64,000 nt of DNA from NCBI GenBank assembly GCA_001632435.1, contig KV423941.1:182519-246518 (forward strand), written 5' to 3'. The position numbers were made by a program, and so were the translations under genes. This stretch comes from Calocera cornea HHB12733 (taxonomy: Eukaryota; Basidiomycota; Dacrymycetes; Dacrymycetales; Dacrymycetaceae). The notes below the pieces were generated by a model, which had not been told where the DNA came from, searched no databases, and saw only the letters and a program-made list of their open reading frames with translations. Shown piece after piece: positions 32,233 to 43,984 of the stretch (position 1 is its first letter; each line of letters begins with the position of its first letter).

Positions 32233-33639
32233 ATGGCTACAGATACAGCTACTGGAACAAGCCCACCAGAGTTTCTCACACGCATGCATATCTCACACTG
32301 TATACGGTGCTTACGTGGACTTCCCAGTGGTGCCGTAGAAGTTGACTGCCTGAGGTCGCGTTGCTCGACATTTGTATGAGTTTGGGCGCTTATTTCATCA
32401 ACAGGATGATGGTGGTCTACTATTCCTTGTCATCTCTGGACCTATTGTCAGGTTTGGACGCAAAGATCAGCAAAGACGAAAAGGAAGATTGGGTCTCTTG
32501 GATATGGTCTCAATACATCTGTAAGCTTTGGAGAACCCTGCTAAGGTATACTGCTGAAACCCGTATAGCCGATGGCCAATGCGCTGCGTTCAGGGGTGGG
32601 CCATTCCTGACTGGACCGTCGAGGACGACACCTGCCCAGGTCAGCACGAGTTGTGATGCAGTTGCCGCAAGGTGAATCATGTTCCTGTAGGAACCGCTCC
32701 ATATCCTATCGACCTATACAGCCCTACTTTCACTCGCTATTCTGCGGGACGACTTCTCGCGGCTGGATCGTGGTCGTATAATCTCATTTCTGAAGCAGAC
32801 TCAATTGGAAGATGGAAGGTGCGGGATTCATAACTTTCTTCCTAGGTACTGTACTTATCGACCCACCTCCAAGCTTTGAACCATGGTTGGGTAGTCAAGA
32901 AGGCGGAGATATTCGGATCATATACGGTGCCTTGGCGGTCTGTCAGATGCTGAACAATTGGTCCGGCATCGATATCCAGCGCACTATATCTTACGTCAGA
33001 GCCTGCCGAGTGAGGTCATTCATTGCCAGCATGACTAATGCTCAGTGAAATTTGCAGGCAAGAGATGGTGGATATGGTCAGACACCGTACGCGGAAGCCA
33101 ATGGTGGAGCCACGTATTGTGCTATCGCTGCGCTGGAGCTGGCCTCTCAGCCGTTACAAGGGAAGGAGCGTGAAGATACTCTAACTTGGCTAGTACATCG
33201 CCAGAGGGGAGGCTTCCAAGGTCGCGCAGAAAAGGAGCAAGATGCGTGCTACAGCTTCTGGTGTGGGGCTGCAATTTCCGTCAGCTACTCCGTGCCTTTA
33301 GCTGTTACGATGCTGAAGATTGCATGTAGCTTCTTGGTGCCGCCGACCTTGTCGATCGAGATTCGAATGCAGAGTTTCTCATGACATGTCAGTTCAAGCT
33401 CGGGGGCTTTGCGAAAGCCCCGGGAGAATTTCCAGGTGACGGTGTACCGTGCGCATAGTCAGCGGCGGCGACTCATCACTGTTTTCACAGACCCTCTCCA
33501 TACATATCTGAGCATGGCTGCGCTTTCTATCTATCCACCGTCGTGGGGTGTACCATTATCCGGCCTTGATCCCTTGATGAACGTACGGACCGAGACTGGA
33601 GCTTGGCTCCAAGAGAAGCTCTCCCTTTCGAAACCATGA
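32233..33639 (+). CDS. CDC43: Geranylgeranyltransferase type I beta subunit
   Basis: Eight exons: 32233-32354, 32405-32520, 32569-32639, 32691-32818, 32874-33009, 33058-33279, 33330-33435, 33491-33639; 349 aa. Prenyltransferase beta repeats are clear: STYTALLSLAIL, GSQEGGDIRIIYGALAVC, GYGQTPYAEANGGATYCAI, RQRGGFQGRAEKEQDACYSFW and FKLGGFAKAPGEFPDPLHTY. The Asp and Cys in KEQDACYSFW and the His in DPLHTYLS are zinc ligands. With the RAM2-type alpha subunit it attaches C20 geranylgeranyl to CaaX proteins, above all Rho1 and Cdc42. It stands 5 kb from the RHO array, though the CaaX boxes there end in Ala, Ser or Thr rather than Leu. Intact. Confidence 0.92.
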
Positions 33640-33758
33640 TCACGTCTATCATCAGGTTACTTGGGTAGACTGTTTGACCTGGGCAGATATGCATGTATAA
33701 CAACTACAATTTTGTAACAGCAATGCTTCTATCCTCGCATCCTGCAATTGGAAAGTGG

Positions 33759-35717
33759 TTACGTCAGATTACAATCCCCGGGTCTCAGCGCACACCATTG
33801 TGGCTGGAGATTGATAGCGTTTATACCGCGGGCGACCATTCGATAGCGGACATCATGCAGACGAGCGAGTGCCTCAGTTGAGTTGCGCGGCAGCCCGTCT
33901 GGTCCATTCGCGCCAGTCCAGAAGACCTCAGCTGATGCCGCGGCTCTGGGCCACACGATGGGATCGACGTTTTCAGGCCCGGATTGTTCAGTCCATAAGA
34001 GCTGTTGCCCGCCGAGGACCAAGTCATATTGGCATTCTGTCAGGTTCTGCAGTGGGTCGAAGGAGTAGGCCTGTATTCCGGGTTAATCATACAACGCAGG
34101 GAATCTCAATCATGCTCACCTTCTGCCATGTCTTGAAGGGATCACACCAGCTATCGGCGCCTGTAGCGCTGTTGATCCATTCACCGGCACCACAATCGAG
34201 GTAAAAGTAGTCGGATGGCCCATGAACCATTTTGTACCCTTTCTGTGCGACGGCGAGCGCATCATCGCTTGAAATCCAAACACTTGAACATATACCGTAA
34301 GATTCAACTAGAGCGGGGTAGCAAGTGAACCCACAGAATGAGCGTGTCTGGGCCTAGAGAGATGTTTTGTACCAGCAACATCTCCTCCCACACGACGGGT
34401 GTCTTGCCGGACGCTCGAACAGTATCGTGCGTTCCGAGGACATACGTACTCAACGCCTGGCTCAGAGTCTGCCCCGATGCGCTCAGAGCATCTTGGGTGA
34501 TCGTATCGTTGACGTAGCAATCGGTGTTGAGCTCATCACCACCCGTGCTGAACAGGGTTCCTGGGAGAGTGGAGAGAACGCTCGCAAACATTTGCTGGGT
34601 AAAATTCAGAACCTCTGGGACAGCGAACCGCAGTTGTCCAGAGGGAGGCTCGTTGGCGTATGTACTCCATGGCTCCAAGTTCCAGCAAGCTACATAGTCT
34701 GGATGGGATTCATAGATGGAAGCAGTGTGTCCGGGTGTATCAATCTCCTATAGGTAGTGATGTAAGCGTAGAAGGGAAGGATTGCCCTGAAAGTCGTACC
34801 ATCATAACATCGATGCCGCGTTCGCCTGCATAATTTATAACGTCTTGCACGTCTTGAAGCGAGTAAGTCTGAGCAGCCGAGTACGCCCCATACTGACTCA
34901 ATTCCGGAAGAGCAGCCACAGTCAGTGGGAAGGACTGCGAATCCGTGATATGCCAGTGGAACATGTTGATCTTCACATAGGACATAGCCTCCAATGTCCT
35001 GTAGATATCGGCGATGGGAAAGCTGTACGACTTGTCAGTCACGTTGGGGAATGCAACAGAGGTACGGTCATACAAGTTTCTGGCGGTGTCGAGGAGGAGT
35101 CCGCGGTAAGGCTGCCCTCCATCAGTTGTGTGTCACGCTCAAGGGCTGAAGCTCACGTAGGCTGGGGTATCCACGACCATGACGGGTGCTTGAACCGTAT
35201 AGATCATCGAGGCACCAGGGAAGAAGGAATAGTACGGGAATGTCGACGCCACACCACCAGTGCTGTACCACAACTGACTGAATGTTGTGAGTCCTCTGAG
35301 CAGACCGAGCGTCGTGTTCGCCTGAATCATGGCGGCTGTTCCATCCGCGGGCACGCTCAGCATGTACGACTCGTCCCGATCTTCGAGCGCAGACGTCGCC
35401 TCGGCCATGATACTGTTGATAGGGCGGCTGCCGATAATCTCGAGATGCAGCATGGGTAGCTCAGATGCGTAGGCCAGCATCTGTAGATCCGCATTGGCGC
35501 GCCCAACGACCAGCCTCTCCAGATTGTCGGTATACAACTGAGAGGTGGTCCGCGAGATTGCCGCGGTCATGTCGCCAGGCGCTGGTGTGCTGGGTGCCCA
35601 ATGGATCCAGAACGTCGGGGAGAGGATGACGGAGGAGGAGCCAAAGGTCACATTGCGCGGGTTGGGCCAGAGGGCCAGGGCGGACGGGATGAGCAGAATG
35701 AGAGTCAGCAGATGCAT
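33759..35717 (-). CDS. Secreted GH20 beta-N-acetylhexosaminidase, copy 1
   Basis: Six exons: 35717-35157, 35111-35074 (38 nt), 35022-34800, 34747-34335, 34282-34120, 34070-33759; 569 aa. Residues 1-16 are a signal peptide. The GH20b-type N-domain is followed by the catalytic barrel: PYRGLLLDTARN, FHWHITDSQSFPL, EIDTPGHT and STGGDELN with the catalytic Asp345-Glu346 pair, then VVWEEML. It releases terminal GlcNAc from chitin oligomers and glycans, in cell-wall turnover or mycoparasitism. Many NxS/T sites fit secretion. It lies in tandem with copy 2 at 36058, which has identical exon structure. Confidence 0.93.
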
Positions 35718-36057
35718 GTCGCCGACGGACGTCGAGCCTCAGCAAAGGATCGACCCTTGAGAGGTTACGCTGGCTAGCAGCGGTACTTATACTTATCTCG
35801 TTCCACAGGACTGAGGAAGTATTCGGAAGACCAACCCGAAGAACTTCTTGGACTGAGAAGCACGTTAGAGTTTCCAAGGTCCGATAGAAGCTCGGTGCAC
35901 ATGGGCACGGCGGACGGACACACGGAGAAGCAGCGTGATCAGGAACAGGAACTCCCTAGACCATATGTAGACAGGTATGCCCGTTACGAGGTACAAGCTA
36001 CGTACAGGGGGATCATGAAGTGTTCGTAAAGTGTCCAATAGCACAACCCATGACTGC
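35718..36057. other. Intergenic region between tandem hexosaminidases
   Basis: About 340 bp holding the promoter of copy 1 and the 3' flank of copy 2. Nothing else recognised. Confidence 0.5.
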
Positions 36058-38019
36058 CTACACGAGGTTGCAGTCCCCAGGGCGGAGCGCACACCACTCA
36101 GGCTGCAGGTTGATAGCGTTGATCCCGCGCGCGACCATCCGGTAGCGGACGTCGTGCAGGCGAGCGAGGGCCTCGGTCGAGTTGCGCGGGAGCCCGTCGG
36201 GCCCATTCGCGCCCGTCCAGAAGACCTCGGCGGAGGCCGCGGCGCGCGGCCAGACGATCGGGTCGACGTTCTCGGGGCCGGACTGCTCGGTCCACAGCAG
36301 CTGCTGACCACCCAGGACCAGGCTGTACTGGGACTCGGTCAGATTCTGCAGAGGGTCGAAAGAGTACGCCTGTGATACGCGAATGAGCATGCTGCGCAGT
36401 AGGGTGCAGGAGATACGCACCTTTTGCCAGGTCTTGAAGGGATCGCACCAGCTGTTGCCAAGGGTGTCGTCGCCGAGCCATGCTCCTCCACCGCAGTCGA
36501 GGTAGAAGTAGTCAGAGGGACCGTGGATCATCTTGTAGCCCTTCTGGGCGACAGCCAGGGCATCGTCGGATGAGATCCAGACGCTTCACGGAAGTCAGAT
36601 CTCAGGGACGGAAGGAAGGCGGACGCAGTATCGTACATGACAAGGGTGTCGGCTCCAAGCGACACGTTCTGCACGAGCAGCATCTCCTCCCACACGACAG
36701 GCGTCTTCCCCGCGGCACGGACAGTGTCATGCGTGCCCAAGACGAACGTGTTGAGCGCCTCGCCAAAGGTCTGGCCCGCCTCAACCAGCGCATGCTGGAA
36801 GATCGTGTCGTTGACATAGCAGTTCGTGTTGAGCTCGTCGCCGCCCGTGCTGAACAGCGTGCTGGGCAGCGTGGACAGGATGGAGGCGAACATGCCCTGG
36901 GTGAAGTTGAGCACCTCGGGCACGGCGAAGCGCAGCTGGCCCGCGGGCGGCTCGTTCGCGTACGTGCCCCAGGGCGCTTCGTTGTAGCACGCGACGTAGT
37001 CGGGGTGCGACTCCCAGATGGCGGCGGTGTGGCCCGGGGTGTCGATTTCCTACCGAGCACCATCAGCACTCATCCCCAAGATGTATACAGAGCACACGCA
37101 CGATCATGACATCGATGCCGATCGCGCCCGCGTAGTTGATCACGTCCTGCACGTCCTGCAGCGAGTACGTCTGCGCGGCGGAGTACGCGCCGTACTGGCT
37201 CAGCTCGGGGTAGGCGGCGACGGTGAGCGGGAAGGACTGCGAGTCGGTGATGTGCCAGTGGAACGTGTTGATCTTCACCATGGACATGGCGTCGAGCTGG
37301 CGGTAGAGGGTTGTCACCGGCATGCTGCATATGGGTCAGTGGGATGCGGGCAGGGGATGCGGGGACTCACAAGTTACGCGCAGTATCGAGCAGCAGGCCG
37401 CGGTACGGCTAGACGGGTCAGTACGCCTCTTGAGTCAGGAAGAGGTGCTCACGTAGGCAGGGGTATCCATGATCATCACCGGTGCCTGGACGCTGTACAG
37501 CATCGAGGCGCCGGGGAAGAACGAGTAGTACGGGAAGGTAGAGGCGACGCCGCCGGTGGTGTACCAGAGCTGGCTGAAGGTGGTCAGCCCCCTGAACAGC
37601 CCGAGCGTCGTGTTCGCCTGGATCATCGCTGCCGTGCCGTCCGCGGGCACGCTGAGCATGTACGACTCGTCCCTGTACTCGAGCGCGCACGTCGCCTCGG
37701 CCATGATGCTCTTTATCTCGCTGCTGCCGGTGATCTCGAGGTGCAGCATGGGCAGCTGCGCCGCGTAGGCCAGGGCGTGCAGGTCCGCGTTCGCCCGCCC
37801 GACGACGAGCCGCTGCAGGTTGTCCGTGTACAGCTGGGTCATGGTCCGCGAGATGGCCGCGGTCATGTCCGCCGGGGCGGGGGTGGTGGACGCCCAGTGG
37901 ATCCAGAATGTCGGGGAGAGGGTGACGGAGGACGAGCCGAAGGAGACGCTGTGCGGGTTGGGCCAGAGGGCGAGCGCCGCTGGGGCGAGGAGCAGCAGCA
38001 GCACGGGGAGCAGCTGCAT
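36058..38019 (-). CDS. Secreted GH20 beta-N-acetylhexosaminidase, copy 2
   Basis: Exons 38019-37453, 37408-37371 (38 nt), 37324-37102, 37049-36637, 36583-36421, 36369-36058; 571 aa. A hydrophobic signal peptide (MQLLPVLLLLLAPAALA) precedes the GH20 N-domain. Catalytic residues sit in FSTGGDELN (Asp347-Glu348), with FHWHITDSQSF and WEEMLLVQN conserved. Internal exon lengths equal those of copy 1 exactly, and the proteins are highly alike, so the pair arose by tandem duplication. A TATA-like CTTATACG lies about 105 bp upstream. GC content at silent sites is visibly higher than in copy 1. Confidence 0.93.
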
Positions 38020-39052
38020 CGTGGTGGGAGTTGGAGCAGCAGGGGGAGACGGGCTGTCGGGGCTGGCTGGGAGGGCTTCAGGCGGTGCGTCTACGGCGTG
38101 GGGATGGCTGGCAGGCACGGCGTATAAGAGCGATTTGGCCCCATCGGCGCGGGGAAACCAGCGGTGGGAAGGACGGGGAGGTGCACCGGCTGACTGGGTG
38201 GGAGATGTGTGGATGTATGGGAGAGAAGGCCGCTGAAGCGCATGGTGGCCGTCGCTGGCAGAGGGAGCGAGCAAGGTGTCGTCCCATGCTCGGGTCGATA
38301 AGGGCAAGAAGGTGGCCGCGGATGACAGTCCCGCGCGGGTTGGCCATTGATTATGGTTTATTCACTTTGCTATTCCAGGCGGGCAGGGGACAGCGTGCAG
38401 AGCCCATGCACGATGGTTCTCCCTTCCGACAGAGCTAACCCACACGCGGCAGAAGCAACCAGAGGGCGAGAAGCGGCAACCGCGCACGCGACAACGCTTC
38501 CCAAAGCTCGGCGAACGCAGGCGGGGGAACACGGCATGTACAGCACGTCTAATCCGCGACTGCACCTACAGTGCTTGTCTCGGATGGAGCGATTCATTTC
38601 CGAGTGAGCTGAACTGGATCCATTCCAACACAGAGAATGGTGTGGATACTTGATATCGCGTGCGCGTTTCGTCGATACTGTACTTATTTGTCCACCCGTG
38701 TTCCCTTAGCCTCTGTCGACGTATACCAGGGTTCTGCAATAGACCGTCGATGCTCAAAGGCATGACCTCCCACCCGTCAACCACGCAGGTTGTGGCAACA
38801 GTGAAGGTTGTGGGGGTGGGCGGGTTCGAGCGCCCCTGCGGGATCAAAGCCAAAGTGAACTCCGCCGTGAAAGGGTCCGCGGCTTGCTTGAAGCTGTTCC
38901 TCGTCTGCTCAGAAAACCGGGGAGACGGACAGCCGCACGCACACCACACGACCACGCCTCGCCCCGTTCCTCGCCCTCGCCCCCGTCCACACCTCACCGC
39001 CGTCCTCGTCGCTGTCCCTGTCCCCGCCGCCGACCGACCCCGAGCGCAGTAG
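38020..39052. other. Divergent intergenic region (hexosaminidase / NOT2)
   Basis: About 1 kb between divergently transcribed genes. The stretch before 39053 is CT- and CCC-rich, as is usual for fungal promoters. No gene or repeat recognised. Confidence 0.5.
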
Positions 39053-41142
39053 ATGCAGCGGCCCCAAGCGGCCCCTCAACGACCCCCCTCAGCCACCGCA
39101 CTCCCCCACCGCCCCGTCCAGCAGCAGATGAACAGGCAGCGTGCGTCCCCGTCCTCTCATCTTCCCATACCCGCACACCACTCACCCGCCAATGCGCATA
39201 TACCCAGCCCCGCAGCAGGCCCGTCCACCGAACATCGGCCCCGTCTCCGGCGCCCCAGGCCTCGCAGCATTCCGTACCCCCGGCTACCCCCAGTATGGGC
39301 CCCTCTCGCGCGGCGTGATGCCCTTCCCGCCCGGCGCGCAGGCAGGCCAGCCCGGCGCACAGCCGACAATAGCCAACCGCCAGCTGTCCGGCATACACCC
39401 TAGCCAGCCGGCACCGGGCTTCATCCCCTCCCGCGGCGGCTTCCCCCTCCCGGCCCAGGGCGTCCAGCAAGCCGCCCAGCAGGCGCAGGCGCAGCAGCAG
39501 CAGCAGCAGCAGCAGGCGCAGAACACTCCTCCCCCGCTCTCCCAAAACCCCTCCCATCTCTCCGGCCCGCCCAACCTCTCCTCCACCCCCGCTCCTACCA
39601 ACTCCTCGGACGCGCTCGACCCGAACGACTTCCCCGCCCTCGGATCCACCGCGACCAACGCGAGCCAGAACCAAAACAACGCCTACGTGCAGTCGTACGC
39701 CTCGCAGGCCGGGAACGCGGGGGCTGCGCCGACCCCGGGGCCGGTCGGCAACGTCGGCGTCATCAGCCAGCAGTCCAATAGGGACTTTAGCTCGGACGAC
39801 TTTCCCGCTCTCGGCGGCGCGGGACCGGGCGAGCAGGGGAACGGCATGAATGGGAACGGCGCGCAGCAGGCGCTGGGTGAAAGACAGTCGCTGCTCGGTG
39901 GCCTCGTGGGAGGTGGGCGTGGTGGCGGCATGACAGAAGCGGAGAAGAGGGTGAGTCACGGCTTCTTACCGTATACATGGTGTGTGCTAACGCCCTTTGT
40001 AGCAGTACGCGATGAAGCTTGCCAGCGCGCAGAGCACGCCGCAGCCCCCCCAGCAGCCGTACGGCCAGAGCCAGCAGAACTCACAGTCTGGCCAGCCCGT
40101 CGCCTGGTCCCAGCAGTCCGGCCAGCAGCAAGCGCCCAACAGCCAGTCCTCTGTTCCCGCCTTCCCCCCTAACCTGTCCAACGGCATGCAGCCCCCGCCC
40201 GGCTACGGTCAGCCGCGCGGCCAGACCCCGCAGGGCCCGCACCCCTCCCAGTTCGCCCCGCCCCAGTCCCAGCAGCCCTCCCTCTCCGACGCGCGCCACA
40301 CCCACTCGAGCGCCTCCATGCACGGGCATCACGCGCCCGCCCCTCCTCCCAACCTCCCTCCCCCGCACATGCAGCACTCCCTTCCCCAGCAGGGTGTCCC
40401 CCCCGCGCTCGGCCCGCAGCAGACGGTGCCCACGGGCGTGCGCAACCACCCCGCCGAGCAGCTCTTCACCTCCCCCACCGACCGCTGGGGCCTGCTCGCC
40501 CTCCTCCGCATGATCCGCTCCTCCGCCACCCAGCCCGACACCGCCCTGCTCTCCGTGGGCGGGGTGGACCTGACGAGCTCACTCAACCTCGCCGTCGGCT
40601 CGAAAGAGGACCTCTACCCCACCTTCTACTCGCCCTACTCCGCCCCCGGCACCCCGCCCCAGACGGTCGAGCCAGACTTTGCCCTCCCCAGCTGTTACAA
40701 CGTGCAGGCGCCCATGCCCGGCCCGCAGAAGGCAGCCGCGTTCAGCGACGAGACGCTCTTCTTTATGTTCTACTCTAGCCCGCGCGATATCCTGCAGGAG
40801 GTGGCCGCTCAGGAGCTGTAAGCGTTCTCGTGCACATCAAACGGTGGAGTACGCTAACATGTATGCAGGTACAACCGCCACTGGCGCTTCCACAAGGACC
40901 TGGGCATGTGGGTCACCAAGGAGCCCGAGTACAACGATCCCGCGCAGAACGGTCCCGGGTCGGAGACGGACCAGACGAACAAGCGGCTCGGCGGCGCGGG
41001 CGAGAAGGCGGTGTACACGTACTGGGACGTCGAAAAGTGGGACAAGGAGCGGAAGGAGGACGTGGTCATGTTCGATGCGCTGGAGGAGAGGCAGCCGGGG
41101 ATGGCGCTGCCCATGACGGCTGCCGGTGCGGGGCGTGACTGA
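39053..41142 (+). CDS. NOT2: CCR4-NOT complex subunit NOT2 (CDC36)
   Basis: Four exons: 39053-39140, 39208-39950, 40003-40817, 40869-41142; 639 aa. The N-terminal two thirds are low-complexity Pro/Gln-rich, with a polyQ run encoded by CAG repeats at 39494-39516 and two DFPALG-type motifs (DPNDFPALGS; SSDDFPALGG) found in NOT2 proteins. The C-terminal NOT2/3/5 box, residues about 460-620, includes DRWGLLALLRMI, DLYPTFYSPYS, DETLFFMFYS and ELYNRHWRFHKDLGMW. NOT2 scaffolds the deadenylase module on NOT1, controlling mRNA decay and transcription. The chosen start uses an intron at 39141-39207; an ATG at 39141 would read the intron through. Confidence 0.93.
39494..39516 (+). repeat. CAG repeat coding polyglutamine in NOT2
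   Basis: Eight consecutive CAG codons within the Gln-rich N-terminal region, flanked by GCGCAG variants. Such tracts vary in length between strains. Confidence 0.85.
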
Positions 41143-41654
41143 GCGGTGCGGGGTGTGCGGTTGAAGTGGACATAGTATCCGATACCAGCGAGCGTTGCTG
41201 CCCCACACTCCACCCTCGTCCTCGTCCTCGTCGTTTGTCTCATCATTCTCGGGCATGATTGTCTGCTTCATCCCTGGTTGTGGCTTGCTATCGGTACACT
41301 GGTTGGCCAGTCGGCGCTCCTCCTCCTTTTCTGCAACGTTTTCCCCTCAGGTGCAAGCATCCATCGTTGTCTTACTACAGTTACCTACACTATTGTGCAT
41401 TGTCATGGCCCACTGAACAGTCTGCGTGCGGTCGTGCGCCCTATCGCTGCTCCGCTCAGTCAATTTACGCGTCCCTGTCCAGGGTGCCAACTGCGCAGCG
41501 CGCCTCTCGCCTGGCCGCTGATAACGAGTTGCTGGTGCTCATCAACCCCTCTCACGCATGCTGAACTGCGACCCATAACCCCAGGTCGACGACCCCCTTC
41601 CCCTCTATTCCTACAGAGAGTCGTCTCTTGCGTCGGTCTGTGCAGCGACGCAGA
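41143..41654. other. Intergenic region
   Basis: About 510 bp between NOT2 and the secreted orphan gene on the same strand. Nothing recognised. Confidence 0.45.
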
Positions 41655-43322
41655 ATGAGGCCGCTGTGGCTCCTCCAAGCCCTCCTGCTGGCCAGCGCAG
41701 CCCTCGGCCAGCTGCTCGACCACCGAGCACACGTCTTCAACTCTGTCTCCTCCGCCCTCCGCCAATGGGGCAACACGCTGAACCCGAACGGCGCCTCCTT
41801 CGTCCCCGGCGTCATCCGCGCCGGGACGTCGATGTACCACGCGCGGATCTGGCCGCTCGCGCCCGGCACGCCCGAGTGGCTCGCCTTCGACGCCGAGATG
41901 AGCTTTGGGATCTTCGGCAACGGCGGCCGCTTCCCCGGCGCGAACGGCACCCTCGACACGTGGATGCGCACGTACAGCGCCAGGCGGGACATCAAAGTCG
42001 CGTACTTTGACGGCATGAGCGCCATGATCGCCACCACCGGGACATTCGACTTTGTGGACCTGGTGGGGTTCGGGCTGGACGGGACGCCGTTGGGAGATTG
42101 GAGGGGCGTGTGGGACGAGTATGCCCGGGCGGCCAAGCTCTGCAACTGGACCAGGGAGAACGCCGTGGACCTGGACGGGTTCGTACGCATGAACGCCGGC
42201 TTCGAACTCATCGTGTGCGACTGGGCGTCCTGGGAGCTCGTCGCCAACGTCAACGTCACCCGGACCCATCAGGATATCAGCGAGCCGTTCTACGAGTGGG
42301 CGCGCTCGGCCGCGTGGCACAACTTCGTCACCGACTCCCGGGTGGAGATTGATTGGAGCGGATTTGTGTCTGCGCACGGGCGCGACGTGTTGCTCGACCC
42401 GAAGAGCTCCACAAAGGAGCGGAGAATGCTCAGCATGTCGAACGAAACGAAGATGGCCATCCGCGACGAGGTCCTCGAGGTCTCAAATCGGCCGCTATTC
42501 GAGAAACGAGGCATCAATTGGCAAACGCTCGCGGACACCATCACGACACGATACGCACCTCGACTCCTTCAGATTCAGTCTATCCTATCGGGCACATCTC
42601 CCAATGCGACGGAGATCTCCGCAGCAGCATCCCTCGTCCATATCGCTCTCGTGCCCTACTACGATCCGACACTTGCGGACCTTGGCCTGCACAAGTGCAT
42701 CAATGGGCTGACTTGGCATGTCCAGCGCGACAGCTTGACGAGGGAAGAAGCAAAGATCTACGACAGCGTGATCTACGTCCTCGAAAGGATATGCGGCACT
42801 CTGTATGACCTCTTCGACATGCTACCAAGTGCATCGCCGTACCCGGCACTACATGCGCCAAACTCCACCATATCGGATGCCAGCGCGCTCGTCACAATGC
42901 TCTTCGAGGACCTCGCCTGGCCAGGCTTCGTCACATGTCCTCCCGGGGCCTGTTCGGACGCCGTCGGTGCCTTCTGCTCCCTGGCTGTATGGCCCATCAT
43001 ATGGGGCGGGGCGGGGCAAGAGTGGCCGAGGTGTCTGAGCAGGGCTGACTTCGACTGGAGGAACCGCAGACCGCCGGGACGTGGGCCGGGTGGGGGTGGG
43101 AAGAGGCCAGGCGGTGGCGGTGGTCCTGGTGGTCCAGGCGGTCCAGGCGGCGGCGGCGGCGGCGGCGGCGGTCCAGGTGGTCCAGGAGGAGACCGGCCAC
43201 CTCCCAGGGATGCTCCGGGCGACGGTGGTCCGCATGATCAAGTCGCTTTCCTCACTTTGGAGCAGGGCCCACCCACTGACGACGAAGACTGGGTGTGGTG
43301 GCCGGAGCACTATGAGCTCTGA
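41655..43322 (+). CDS. Secreted orphan protein with Gly/Pro-rich C-terminus
   Basis: A single uninterrupted frame of 555 aa, rare in this intron-dense window. Residues 1-18 (MRPLWLLQALLLASAALG) form a signal peptide. A folded-looking part (residues about 20-475) holds SVSSALRQWGNTLNPNG, VIRAGTSMYHARIW and FDGMSAM, many Cys (for example SLAVWP and ICGTLYD regions) and N-glycosylation sites. Residues about 475-520 are almost pure Gly with Pro. The tail is acidic and Trp-rich (DDEDWVWWPEHYEL). I do not recognise an enzyme family with confidence; from memory similar secreted proteins with an AGTxxYH motif occur across fungi without assigned function. A wall or extracellular role is inferred. Confidence 0.75.
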   Translation: MRPLWLLQALLLASAALGQLLDHRAHVFNSVSSALRQWGNTLNPNGASFVPGVIRAGTSMYHARIWPLAPGTPEWLAFDAEMSFGIFGNGGRFPGANGTLDTWMRTYSARRDIKVAYFDGMSAMIATTGTFDFVDLVGFGLDGTPLGDWRGVWDEYARAAKLCNWTRENAVDLDGFVRMNAGFELIVCDWASWELVANVNVTRTHQDISEPFYEWARSAAWHNFVTDSRVEIDWSGFVSAHGRDVLLDPKSSTKERRMLSMSNETKMAIRDEVLEVSNRPLFEKRGINWQTLADTITTRYAPRLLQIQSILSGTSPNATEISAAASLVHIALVPYYDPTLADLGLHKCINGLTWHVQRDSLTREEAKIYDSVIYVLERICGTLYDLFDMLPSASPYPALHAPNSTISDASALVTMLFEDLAWPGFVTCPPGACSDAVGAFCSLAVWPIIWGGAGQEWPRCLSRADFDWRNRRPPGRGPGGGGKRPGGGGGPGGPGGPGGGGGGGGGPGGPGGDRPPPRDAPGDGGPHDQVAFLTLEQGPPTDDEDWVWWPEHYEL

Positions 43323-43984
43323 TGGAGCGAGGCTCTTGGGCGTGCCCGGCGCGCTTGCCTCACGGCTCGTGACTGGTTGTCAGTCCAATGTCGAGTGTGT
43401 CTGTCTACAATATGCTCTTTGGCCAGCCGTATGTGCGGGCGGAGCGGCCACACCTTCCCTATTTGCTTGCGGGATAGAGTCTCTCGATTCGTTTCTATGT
43501 ACTATGTTGTACACTTAAGTCGTTTCCCCCGGGAATGAATACCTAATGCATTGAATGCACTATACATTGTGACGGAAGTCGCGGGATGTACGTTACATCT
43601 GCCATGCCGTACCTGCCGTCAATCCGGTCATCGTCCAAGGGCTCTATCGCCCTTCTGCAATTACCACCTTCACAGCTACAACGCTTGTCCCTTTTTCATT
43701 ACCATAGACATCCAAAATAAAACGGGCTTTGCTGCTTCGGCCGTATTCTTGCACCGGTGTGGCGGTCGTGACCTCAACCGGGCCAGGCGGCCGAATCAGG
43801 GTACAATCCCGACTCGTATGCGGGGCACCACCGGTGAACTTGCCGAGCAGGATGCTGCCATGACAACGGCAGCCGCACGTATTGGTTAAACGGATGACCA
43901 CAGAGTATCATTTTCCTTCCTTTCTTGTACATACATAGCAGCTGTCTACATGGTATAGGCACGTTGCTTTACATTTTGGTTCGA
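43323..43984. other. Convergent intergenic region
   Basis: About 660 bp between two gene ends. No gene or RNA recognised. Confidence 0.45.

Noticed and set aside
37018..38127. 369-codon plus-strand frame
   Set aside because: Antisense of hexosaminidase copy 2; composition is Arg/Gly-rich with no domain.
38994..39959. 321-codon minus-strand frame
   Set aside because: Antisense of the NOT2 Gln/Pro-rich exon; the Leu run is the complement of the CAG repeat.
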